This document shows, in pieces, positions 16,587 through 25,612 of a stretch of DNA of 52,623 nucleotides. Made by a program: the position numbers and the translations under genes. The notes below the pieces were generated by a model. The model did no database searches. It was not told the DNA's origin and saw nothing but the letters and a program-made list of their open reading frames with translations. Within the stretch, counting starts at the first letter, position 1. Every line of letters starts with the position of its first letter. The stretch is taken from positions 1 to 52,623 of the forward strand of contig JBMNUM010000014.1 of NCBI GenBank assembly GCA_050946275.1, given 5' to 3'. Origin of the DNA: JBMNUM01 sp050946275 (GTDB lineage: Bacteria > Actinomycetota > Coriobacteriia > Coriobacteriales > CADBOM01).

Positions 16587-16626
16587 CGTGTCAGACGTAT
16601 TTGCCATGACAATCACGTCCGACACG
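16587..16626. terminator. Inverted repeat after argH
   Basis: CGTGTCAGACG (16587-16597) and CGTCCGACACG (16616-16626) pair at ten of eleven positions, 22 bases after the argH stop on the minus strand, followed by only a short TTTG. It is a probable weak terminator of the arginine operon. Confidence 0.5.
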
Positions 16627-16648
16627 ATTGTCGAGGCCATGTTTCCGT

Positions 16649-18043
16649 TTAGTCTTCGAGCTTTTGCTTCGCGAGTTCGATCTGGGCTTTGACGGCCTCA
16701 TCGCCGGTTCCGCCCTCGGTTGTTCGCCTCGCGGCAATCTTCCGTACATCGAGCGCCTCGAGAGCGTCCTCGTCGAAGAGGTCGCAGTGCTCGCGCAGCT
16801 CATCGACGGATAGCGACTGCAGGGTTCTCCCCTGCTTCTCGCATGCGAGCACGAGCCTCCCCACGACCTCGTGCGCCTGGCGGAACGGCAGGCCCTTCCC
16901 CACCAGATAATCGGCGAGGTCGGTAGCAGCCATGAATCCGCCGTGAGCAGCCTCGAGCATCGCATCGGCGTTCACGCGCATGGTCGAAATAATTCCAGCC
17001 ATGCAGTGCAGGGAATCAGCGTACGTGTCGAGCGCGTCGAACACGCCCTCCTTGTCCTCCTGCATGTCCTTGTTGTATGCGAGCGGGAGCGACTTCATGG
17101 TCACGAGGAGCGCCACCAGGTCACCGACGGTGCGGCCGCTTTTGCCGCGGATAAGCTCAGCGAAATCAGGGTTCTTCTTCTGAGGCATGATGGATGAGCC
17201 GGTCGAGTACGCATCGGACATCGTGATGAAACCGAACTCGCCACTCGACCAGTACACGAGCTCCTCGCAAAGGCGCGAGAGGTGGATCATGCCGACGGAG
17301 CAGGCGTATGCAGCATCGAGCAGGAAGTCGCGATCGCTCACGGCGTCGAGCGAGTTCGGCGTGACACCGGAGAACCCGAGATCCTCGGCCACCATGCGAC
17401 GATCGAGCGGATATGTCGTGCCCGCGAGCGCCGCGCTGCCAAGGGGTAGAACGTCGGCGGAATCATACGCCTGCATGATGCGCTTGCAGTCGCGATCGAG
17501 CATCCAGAAGTACGCGAGCATGTGATGCGAGAACAGAACGGGTTGCGCTCGCTGCATGTGAGTGTAACCCGGCATGACAACGCCGAAGTTCTCCTCAGCC
17601 TGCCCGAGGAGAGCGCGCTGCACATTGCGGATATGCTCGCGAATCCCCTCGAGGACGCCCTTGACGTGCAGGCGCGTGTCCGTGGCGACCTGATCGTTGC
17701 GGCTCCTGCCGGTATGCAGTCGGCCCCCGGCTTCCCCGATCATGCGGGTAAGCTCGGCCTCGACGGCCATATGGATATCCTCGTCGTTATCGTCGAAGAC
17801 GAACTCGCCGGATTCGATCTTGGCCGCAACCGCATCGAGCCCGGCGACGATCTTATCGACATCGTCTTGCGGGATGATCCCCTGGGCCCCCAGCATGCGC
17901 GCATGAGCCTGGGAAGCGGTTATATCGCTTCTCCACATGCGTCTGTCGACGCTCAGCGATGCGCCGAAGCTCTGAGTGAACGCCTCCGGCGAAGCCTCGA
18001 ACCTTCCGCCCCAGAGGGCGTCGTTGCCCTTATCCATGCCCAT
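16649..18043 (-). CDS. argH: Argininosuccinate lyase ArgH
   Basis: Splits argininosuccinate into arginine and fumarate, the last step of arginine synthesis. The 464-residue protein belongs to the fumarase/aspartase superfamily: LWGGRFEASPE at the N-terminus, GRLHTGRSRNDQVATDTRL, PGYTHMQRAQPVLFSHH, and the mobile catalytic loop signature GSSIMPQKKNP with the active-site Ser. ATG 18043 follows AGAGGA. It is last in the operon, 100 bases after argG, with a strong hairpin in between. Confidence 0.97.
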   Translation of the reverse strand: MGMDKGNDALWGGRFEASPEAFTQSFGASLSVDRRMWRSDITASQAHARMLGAQGIIPQDDVDKIVAGLDAVAAKIESGEFVFDDNDEDIHMAVEAELTRMIGEAGGRLHTGRSRNDQVATDTRLHVKGVLEGIREHIRNVQRALLGQAEENFGVVMPGYTHMQRAQPVLFSHHMLAYFWMLDRDCKRIMQAYDSADVLPLGSAALAGTTYPLDRRMVAEDLGFSGVTPNSLDAVSDRDFLLDAAYACSVGMIHLSRLCEELVYWSSGEFGFITMSDAYSTGSSIMPQKKNPDFAELIRGKSGRTVGDLVALLVTMKSLPLAYNKDMQEDKEGVFDALDTYADSLHCMAGIISTMRVNADAMLEAAHGGFMAATDLADYLVGKGLPFRQAHEVVGRLVLACEKQGRTLQSLSVDELREHCDLFDEDALEALDVRKIAARRTTEGGTGDEAVKAQIELAKQKLED

Positions 18044-18065
18044 GAGATCCTCTTCCGTATATCCG

Positions 18066-18099
18066 GTTGGGTCTGGCGACTGCTATCGCCAGACCCAAC
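18066..18099. promoter_or_regulatory. Strong intercistronic hairpin between argG and argH
   Basis: Perfect 14-bp stem GTTGGGTCTGGCGA (18066-18079) / TCGCCAGACCCAAC (18086-18099) with a 6-nt loop. It ends 22 bases before the argH ATG and has no T-run on the minus strand, so it is more likely an mRNA-stability, attenuation or translation element than a simple terminator. Confidence 0.6.
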
Positions 18100-18143
18100 G
18101 ATGAACTACTATTGCTGGCGTTGTGCACGCCGCCCTGTCCGCT

Positions 18144-19346
<1,203 letters not shown>

Positions 19347-19381
19347 GTTTACTCCTCCTTATAATCGATAGCTTTCGCTAT

Positions 19382-19825
19382 TTAACCACGATTCTGCCCG
19401 GGCAGGACTACCGTCCTCTTGACGACATCGACGAAGCGCTCGGCGTTCTCCAGGTCCGCGGCGATCACGAGTATCGTGTCGTCACCAGCGACCGTGCCGA
19501 GGATGCCGGGGATCATGGCGGAATCAAGAGCCGCCGCAACACCCGATGCGGTACCCGGCATCACCTTCATGACGATGAGGTTGTTAGCGTAGTCGATGCC
19601 GGTGAGCATGTCGAGCATCTTCTTGAGCGTCAGGTCCTCGGCCAGCACATAGCCTCCGTTGGCCGTCTTCTGCAGGCCCATCTCGGCGATATCACGAGAC
19701 ACCGTTGCCTGCGTGCATTGCATGCCCAGCTCGGCGAGGCTATCGACGAGCTCGCGCTGCGTCCGGATCACCTCCGACCTGATGATTGTTCGTATGGCCT
19801 CGTGTCGTTCGCGTTTCTTGCGCAT
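19382..19825 (-). CDS. argR: Arginine repressor ArgR
   Basis: Arginine-sensing repressor of 147 residues. The N-terminal winged helix (RHEAIRTIIRSEVIRTQREL, then CTQATVSRDIAEMGL) binds operator DNA. The C-terminal oligomerisation domain has the arginine-binding pattern GTASGVAAALDSAM and GTVAGDDTILVIA. It lies inside the operon between argF and argG, the standard actinobacterial argCJBDFRGH order, so it probably represses its own operon when arginine is plentiful. Confidence 0.96.
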   Translation of the reverse strand: MRKKRERHEAIRTIIRSEVIRTQRELVDSLAELGMQCTQATVSRDIAEMGLQKTANGGYVLAEDLTLKKMLDMLTGIDYANNLIVMKVMPGTASGVAAALDSAMIPGILGTVAGDDTILVIAADLENAERFVDVVKRTVVLPGQNRG

Positions 19826-19878
19826 GACTCCCCCTAATACAACAAGTCCGCTACCTTTACCACAACCCGCTGTTCCCC

Positions 19879-20832
19879 CTATGCAAGAACCAGCGAGATC
19901 AGTGCCTTCTGTGCATGCAGTCGATTGCCCGCCTCGTCGTAAATCACCGACTGGGGTCCATCCATGACCTCGTCGGTCACCTCCTCGCCGCGATGGGCGG
20001 GCAGGCAGTGCATGAAGATGGCGTCCTGCGCCGCATGCGACATGAGCTCGGCGTTGACCTGGAAGCCATCGAAAGCTGCAAGGCGAGCGTCGTGCTCTTC
20101 CTCATCTCCCATGGAAGTCCAGGTATCCGTGATGACGACCTGCGCGCCGGAGACGGCCTCGACGGGATCGGTCCCGATCTTGATGGAAGCGCCTGTTTCC
20201 TTAGCGACGGCCATGCATTCATCGACGATCTTCTCGTCGACCTCATATCCGACGGGCGTGGCGATGCGAATGTCCATTCCGGTGAGCGCCGCACCCTCGA
20301 GATACGTGTTAGCCATGTTGTTCCCATCGCCCACATACGCGACGGAAATGCCCTTGAGATCGCCGATATGCTCTTGGATGGTGAGCAGGTCGGCGAGTAC
20401 CTGGCAGGGATGGAAGTCATCCGTGAGAGCGTTCACGATGGGAATGGACGCCCATTCCGCAAGCTCCTCGACCTTCGACTGCTCGAATGTCCTGATCACT
20501 ACTGCGTCGAAGAAGCGCTCGAGCACGAGGATCGTGTCCTTGACGGTCTCGCCTCGCGAGAAAGCGGAGTGGTCGTCGCTCATCACGACGGCATGCGCGC
20601 CGAGCCTGGTGATGCCCACGTCGAACGAGTTGCGCGTGCGCATGGACGGCTTCTCGAGAATGATGGCGACCGACTTGTGGGGATAGGGTGCCTCGTAGAC
20701 GCCATTGGCCCAATCGGCCTTCTGCCTGGCAGCCGTGTCGAGGACGAGCGCCACCTCATCAGACGTGAGGTCGAGCAGCCGGAGCACATCGCGGCCGGCC
20801 AGCGGGTTGCCCTCGTAGGGATTGTTCGCCAT
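19879..20832 (-). CDS. argF: Ornithine carbamoyltransferase ArgF
   Basis: Makes citrulline from ornithine and carbamoyl phosphate. The 317-residue protein carries the carbamoyl-phosphate site SMRTR (residues near 61-65; STRTR in many relatives), the FHPCQ motif, the ornithine motif DTWTSMGDEEE and FMHCLPAHRGEEV with the catalytic Cys. ATG 20832 follows GAAGGAAG. It lies between argD and argR in the operon. The anabolic role is inferred from context. Confidence 0.96.
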   Translation of the reverse strand: MANNPYEGNPLAGRDVLRLLDLTSDEVALVLDTAARQKADWANGVYEAPYPHKSVAIILEKPSMRTRNSFDVGITRLGAHAVVMSDDHSAFSRGETVKDTILVLERFFDAVVIRTFEQSKVEELAEWASIPIVNALTDDFHPCQVLADLLTIQEHIGDLKGISVAYVGDGNNMANTYLEGAALTGMDIRIATPVGYEVDEKIVDECMAVAKETGASIKIGTDPVEAVSGAQVVITDTWTSMGDEEEHDARLAAFDGFQVNAELMSHAAQDAIFMHCLPAHRGEEVTDEVMDGPQSVIYDEAGNRLHAQKALISLVLA

Positions 20833-20863
20833 GTTCGTACTTCCTTCCTTCGAAACCGTAACG

Positions 20864-22114
20864 CTACCGATATGTGCGGCGGTAGATGTCGCGATACGAC
20901 GTGTCTAGCTTGCGGATCATCTCATCCACATCCTGCTTATCGCAGATCAGCGGGGGCAGGAAGCGGAGCGTGTCATCGTTCGTCGCATTGATGACGAGGC
21001 CCTCCTGAAGAGCGCGGTCAACGACGAACTTCGCGATGGGGAACTCCAGCTGCGCACCGATCATGAGACCCGCACCGCGGACGCGATGCACGAACGTCAG
21101 CTCCTCGAGCTTAGCGGTCATGTAGGCGCCAACCTCCTCGGCGTTGTCGCCAAGTTTCTCGGCAACGAGCGTGGAGATGGTCGCGTTCGCGGCAGCGACG
21201 GCGAGCGGGTTCCCACCGAACGTAGATCCATGATCGCCGGGAACGAACGCGTCGGCCACCTCGGCGCGGGCGGCAAAGGCCCCCATGGGGAAGCCGCACG
21301 CGATGCCCTTCGCCATCGAGACGATGTCGGGGACGATGCCCGCGCGCTGGAAGGCGAAAGGATGAGAACCGCAGCGGAAGAAGCCCGTCTGCACCTCGTC
21401 GACGATCAGCAGGATGCCGCGCTTCTCGGTTTCCGCGCGAAGCTGCTGGAGGAACTCGATGCTGCAAGGCCAGACACCGCTCTCACCCTGGATGCACTCG
21501 ACGATGACGGCGCAGACCCCCTCGGCACCGGGCTTGCCGACGGCCTCGAGGAAGCTGTCGATGTCGTTGCGCTTGATCTGCGCGAAGTTACCGGGCAGCG
21601 GCTCGAAAGCCTCCTGCTTGGATGCCTGTCCCGTTGCAGCGAGCGATGCGAGCGTCCTGCCATGGAACGAGTTCTCAAGATACAGGATCGTCTTGGCCTC
21701 GCTGCCCTGCTTCGCTGCGTAGCGCCTCGCGAGCTTGAAGGCGCCCTCGTTCGACTCCGTGCCGGAATTCGTGAAGAACGTCTTGTAATCCTCGGGAGAA
21801 TCGGATCCCTCGTTGAGGAGTCCGCTGATGGCCTCGGCAAGCTCTCCCCTGCCGTCGGCGAAAAAGTAGTTGCTCGTGTGCATGAGCCGTGACGCCTGGT
21901 CCTGCACGGCACCGACGACCGCGGGATGCGAATGGCCGAGGCACATGACGGCGATGCCCCCGAGGAAATCGAGGTATTCGCGCGAGTCCGAATCGTAGAG
22001 CATCATGCCATGGCCCTCGACGAACTCGACCGGCTTGCGGCCATACGTGCCCATCACGTAGCGTTTCTCGAGGAAGATCTCCCTATCGACCGAATATTCC
22101 CTCTTGTCTGTCAT
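20864..22114 (-). CDS. argD: Acetylornithine aminotransferase ArgD
   Basis: PLP-dependent class III aminotransferase producing N-acetylornithine. About 416 residues. Visible motifs are FLGGIAVMCLGHSHP near the start, TNSGTESNEGAFKLAR, FHGRTLASLAATGQ, the aspartate motif LLIVDEVQTGFFRCG, the Schiff-base lysine in SMAKGIACGFPMGA and the GDHGSTFGGNPLA cofactor loop. ATG 22114 is preferred; a TTG four codons earlier abuts its own GGAG and is unlikely. It sits between argB and argF. Confidence 0.95.
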   Translation of the reverse strand: MTDKREYSVDREIFLEKRYVMGTYGRKPVEFVEGHGMMLYDSDSREYLDFLGGIAVMCLGHSHPAVVGAVQDQASRLMHTSNYFFADGRGELAEAISGLLNEGSDSPEDYKTFFTNSGTESNEGAFKLARRYAAKQGSEAKTILYLENSFHGRTLASLAATGQASKQEAFEPLPGNFAQIKRNDIDSFLEAVGKPGAEGVCAVIVECIQGESGVWPCSIEFLQQLRAETEKRGILLIVDEVQTGFFRCGSHPFAFQRAGIVPDIVSMAKGIACGFPMGAFAARAEVADAFVPGDHGSTFGGNPLAVAAANATISTLVAEKLGDNAEEVGAYMTAKLEELTFVHRVRGAGLMIGAQLEFPIAKFVVDRALQEGLVINATNDDTLRFLPPLICDKQDVDEMIRKLDTSYRDIYRRTYR

Positions 22115-22134
22115 CTCGAACGTCAACTCCGTTC

Positions 22135-23094
22135 CTAATCTTGAAGTTTCTGGGCGAGGCCCACGAGCGGGAACGTCTCGAACTCCCCGCCCTCGATGGC
22201 ATCGTCCTTCTCGCGCATGACCATCGTACCGACACCACGGTCGGTGAAGATCTCGAGCAGCAGCGAGTGGGGCACCGTGCCGTTGAGGATATGCGCGCGG
22301 GGCACGCCTGCGTGCAATGCGCTGGCGATCGAGGCGAGCTTGGGGATCATGCCCTTGGAAAGGGTCCCGGACTCTACCAGCTCCTCCGCCTCCTTGAGCG
22401 TCATGCGCGAGATGAGCGAGTCCTCGTCGCCGAAATCGAGGTACAGGCCGTTCACGTCGGTGAGGTAGATGACCTTGTGCGCGCCGACCGCAGCGGCGAT
22501 CTCGCCGGCCACGGCATCGGCGTTCACGTTGTAGAACGTCTTGTGGTCAGCGCCCGTGGCCACCGATGCGATGACCGGAATGTAGTTCTTCGACAGGAGG
22601 TCCCTGATGTACGTGCTGTCGACATGCGTCACACGACCCGCGAACATATGCTCCTCGTCATAGGGCTCAGCGACGACCGTAGCGCCATCGGACCCCGACA
22701 TGCCCACGGCGATGTTGCCGTGCTTGTTCATGGCGGTGACGAGCTCGGTGTTGACCTTGCCGATCAACACCATCTTCACGACCTCCATCGTCTCCTCGTC
22801 GGTGACGCGCAGGCCATCGACGAACGTCGACTCGATGCCCATGCGCTTCAGCGTCGAGCTGATCTCTGCTCCGCCACCATGAACGATAATGGGGTTGAGG
22901 CCCATGATCTTCATGAGGACGATGTCGCTCATGACCTGAGACTGCAGTTCCTTGTCGACCATGGCCGCGCCGCCGTACTTGATGACGACTGTCTTGCCCG
23001 TTGCGTTCTTAACCCAAGGAAATGCCTCGATGAGAACGTCGGCAAGCTGCGTGAGCTTCTCCTGGTCGTTGTTCCTATCCTTCTCGAATTCCAT
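22135..23094 (-). CDS. argB: Acetylglutamate kinase ArgB
   Basis: Phosphorylates N-acetylglutamate, usually the arginine-feedback-controlled step. The 319-residue protein belongs to the amino acid kinase family: VVIKYGGAAM, the HGGGAEI glycine loop, GMSGSDGATV, NVNADAVAGEIAAA and YLTDVNGLY. An N-terminal helix extension (about 30 residues, LADVLIEAFPWVKN) before the kinase core is typical of arginine-sensitive hexameric ArgB. It begins 12 bases after argJ. Confidence 0.96.
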   Translation of the reverse strand: MEFEKDRNNDQEKLTQLADVLIEAFPWVKNATGKTVVIKYGGAAMVDKELQSQVMSDIVLMKIMGLNPIIVHGGGAEISSTLKRMGIESTFVDGLRVTDEETMEVVKMVLIGKVNTELVTAMNKHGNIAVGMSGSDGATVVAEPYDEEHMFAGRVTHVDSTYIRDLLSKNYIPVIASVATGADHKTFYNVNADAVAGEIAAAVGAHKVIYLTDVNGLYLDFGDEDSLISRMTLKEAEELVESGTLSKGMIPKLASIASALHAGVPRAHILNGTVPHSLLLEIFTDRGVGTMVMREKDDAIEGGEFETFPLVGLAQKLQD

Positions 23095-23106
23095 GATCCG
23101 CTGCTC

Positions 23107-24411
23107 CTAAGTCCGGTAATCACCGTTAATCGTTATGTACCCGTGCGTGAAATCGCAAGTCCACATCGTCGACGCGCCGTCACCGCAACCGAGGTCGGCG
23201 GTGATGACGATCTCGTCATCCTCAAATCGTCGCAGGGCCTCCTCCTCGTCGAAATCGACGGGGAGCCCTCCCCTGCACACCTCGAGGCCCATGAGCGAGA
23301 TGGTGACGTCCTCCTGGGCGAACTCGGCGCCGCTCTTGCCTATGGCCATTGCGAGACGACCCCAGTTGGCGTCGTGGCCCGCTATCGCCGTCTTCACGAG
23401 AGGCGAGTTTGCGACGGAACGTGCAGCAAGATACGCCTGCCCATCATCCGCGGCGCCCGTTATATGCACGGTGACGAGCTTCGTGGCTCCTTCGCCGTCC
23501 GCGGCGATCTGACGCGCGAGGCTTATGCACAACGTCTTGAGCGCATCGCAGAACGCGAGGTACGCGGGATGGCCGGCGCCAATTGTCTCTCCACCCGCCG
23601 CACCGGTGGCGAGCAGGTAGAGGCTGTCATTCGTCGAGGTGTCGCTATCGACCGACACGCGGTTGAACGACACATCTGCCGCCGCCTTCAAGGCGGTTTT
23701 GGCGATGTCCGGGTCCAAGGGAGCATCGGTTGCGATGACGGAGAGCATGGTCGCCATGTTCGGCTCGATCATGCCGGATCCCTTCGCCATGCCGCCGATG
23801 CGGTACACGACCTCGGAGCCGTCAGCTTGCGGGGCGCTGAACGAGACGGCGCATTGCTTGCAGACGGTGTCGGTGGTCATGATCGCCTTGGCGGAATCGA
23901 GCCCTCCCTCGACATCCGATCCGTCGGCCGGACCAAGGTCTGCGACCGCGAACGGGATGCCTTTCTCGAAGCACGTCATGTCGAAAGTGACGCCGATGAC
24001 GCCTGTGGATGCGACGAGCACCTCGTCGGGAGCCACGCCGAGCGACTCCGCAACCATCTCTGCGGTCTTGGCCGCATCGGCCAAGCCGATCTCACCGGTC
24101 GCGGCGTTCGCGTTGCCGGAATTCAGGATGATGGCCCGCGCATGGGCGTCGGCCAGATGCTCGCGGCTGAGCGTGACCGGGGCCGCGCAGAAGATGTTCT
24201 TCGTGAAGACGCCCGCTGCTACCGTTCCCTCGGGAACGGAGACGATGGTGAGATCGCGCTTCGAGGTGTTCCTGCGGAATCCCGCATGGGTGCTTCCGAC
24301 GCTAACGCCGAGCGCGCGCGTGATGCCGCCGCCGATGAACTCTACGCCGGGTGCGGCATCATCGAAGAAATCGATTCTCTTGGTGTTGGCGCTGTTCTCA
24401 GATGGATACAT
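23107..24411 (-). CDS. argJ: Bifunctional ornithine acetyltransferase / N-acetylglutamate synthase ArgJ
   Basis: Recycles the acetyl group from acetylornithine to glutamate. The 434-residue precursor is an Ntn-type autoproteolytic enzyme: the cleavage motif KGSGMIEPNMATML is present, with cleavage expected before the Thr of ATML to give alpha and beta chains. STGVIGV and NSGNANAATG are also family-typical. It starts nine bases after argC (stop TAA within TAAGGAGG, reused as ribosome site). No separate argA is seen, so ArgJ probably supports the cyclic pathway. Confidence 0.96.
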   Translation of the reverse strand: MYPSENSANTKRIDFFDDAAPGVEFIGGGITRALGVSVGSTHAGFRRNTSKRDLTIVSVPEGTVAAGVFTKNIFCAAPVTLSREHLADAHARAIILNSGNANAATGEIGLADAAKTAEMVAESLGVAPDEVLVASTGVIGVTFDMTCFEKGIPFAVADLGPADGSDVEGGLDSAKAIMTTDTVCKQCAVSFSAPQADGSEVVYRIGGMAKGSGMIEPNMATMLSVIATDAPLDPDIAKTALKAAADVSFNRVSVDSDTSTNDSLYLLATGAAGGETIGAGHPAYLAFCDALKTLCISLARQIAADGEGATKLVTVHITGAADDGQAYLAARSVANSPLVKTAIAGHDANWGRLAMAIGKSGAEFAQEDVTISLMGLEVCRGGLPVDFDEEEALRRFEDDEIVITADLGCGDGASTMWTCDFTHGYITINGDYRT

Positions 24412-24420
24412 CTCGCCTCC

Positions 24421-25494
24421 TTACACGACGGGATGCGGGAAGAGGAGCCCGAGGTCCTCCTCGAAGCCGCACACGATGTTCGCGCATTGCACGCCCTGCG
24501 ATGCGGCGCCCTTGTCGAGGTTGTCGATTGCGCACGAGACGATCGCCGCTTGGTTGTACTCGTCATACGAGACGCCGACCTGAGCATGGTTGCCGCCGAT
24601 GACGGATGCGGTCTGCGGCATCGACTCGCCCAGGAAATGGACGAACGGCTCGTTGTTGTAGCGCTCGGCATACGCCGAGAGCACGGCGTCGTAATCGATG
24701 TTCGAACGCAGCGGAAGCGTGACGGTGGAAAGGAGGCCTCGCTTCATGGGCACGAGATGCGGCGTGAAGATGACCTGCTGGTCGTACCCGGCGGCAATGG
24801 TCAGCTCCTGCGCAATCTCGGGCGCATGGCGGTGCTTGCCTGCGGAATACGCCTGCACCGAGTCGTGCGCGCTGCAGAAGTGGTTGCGTGGCGCAAGCTT
24901 CTTGCCGGCGCCAGAGACGCCTGACATGGCGTTGACGACGAGCGGGCCGTCCATGACGAGACCGGCCTCGAGAGCCGGAACGGCGGCGAGGATGGTAGCC
25001 GTGGGATAACAGCCGGCGCAGGCCACGAGCGGAGCGTTCTTCATGTGATCGGCTGCCCAGGCCTCGTGGAGGTACTTCAGGTCCTCGCGGTGCGTCTCCG
25101 GCTGGCCGTAGACGGCTTTCTGGAGCAGCTCGCGCGAGGCATGCGCCACGTCGTACCACTTCTCGTAGACAAGCGGGTCGTGGATGCGAAAGTCGGCGGA
25201 AAGGTCGATGACCGCGATGCCGCGCTCGAGGAAGAACGGCGCGCATGGCATGGCGGCCGTATGAGGCACGGCGAGGAAGACGACATCGCACTTGTCGGCG
25301 ACATCCGCGTAATTGAGCTTGGAATACACGAGCTCTGTCGATCCCGCGAGCGCGGGATACACGTCTGCGAGACGGAGTCCCTCGTTTGCATCGGACACCG
25401 CGCAGGTGACCTCGAACTCCGGATGCGCGAGGAGAATCCTCACCGCTTCGATTCCCGCATATCCGCCCGCACCGACAACCGCTGCTCTCAACAT
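24421..25494 (-). CDS. argC: N-acetyl-gamma-glutamyl-phosphate reductase ArgC
   Basis: NADPH-dependent reductase for the third step of arginine synthesis. The 357-residue protein starts with the Rossmann motif AAVVGAGGYAGIEAVRIL, carries FLAVPHTAAM, the catalytic cysteine in ACAGCYPTA, SGVSGAGKK and the HRHAPEI segment. ATG 25494 follows GGGGGTAG. It is the first gene of the arginine operon and the AT-rich segment upstream is the likely promoter and ArgR target. Confidence 0.96.
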   Translation of the reverse strand: MLRAAVVGAGGYAGIEAVRILLAHPEFEVTCAVSDANEGLRLADVYPALAGSTELVYSKLNYADVADKCDVVFLAVPHTAAMPCAPFFLERGIAVIDLSADFRIHDPLVYEKWYDVAHASRELLQKAVYGQPETHREDLKYLHEAWAADHMKNAPLVACAGCYPTATILAAVPALEAGLVMDGPLVVNAMSGVSGAGKKLAPRNHFCSAHDSVQAYSAGKHRHAPEIAQELTIAAGYDQQVIFTPHLVPMKRGLLSTVTLPLRSNIDYDAVLSAYAERYNNEPFVHFLGESMPQTASVIGGNHAQVGVSYDEYNQAAIVSCAIDNLDKGAASQGVQCANIVCGFEEDLGLLFPHPVV

Positions 25495-25612
25495 GATCTA
25501 CCCCCGTTTTCAATCAGAATTGGCTTAAGCAACATGATATACAAATATTACGAATCATGCAGTAAAGGATATGCAGATTTTTAGATAAACGGTAAAAATT
25601 GACGCTTGAGAT
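25495..25612 (-). promoter_or_regulatory. Promoter and possible ArgR operator of the arg operon
   Basis: A short AT-rich spacer between the dehydratase gene (ends downstream of it on the same strand's upstream side) and argC. On the minus strand it holds two TGCAT half-sites (CTGCATATCC and CTGCATGATT) about 18 bases apart, which loosely resemble actinobacterial ARG boxes built on TGCAT…ATGCA. The match is weak and read by eye only. Confidence 0.35.

Noticed and set aside
22141..24924. Very long open frame (927 codons) opposite argB–argJ–argC
   Set aside because: It is antisense to three genes with complete family motifs. High-GC codon bias commonly leaves such frames open; the product is Arg/His/Asp-rich without motifs or a ribosome site.
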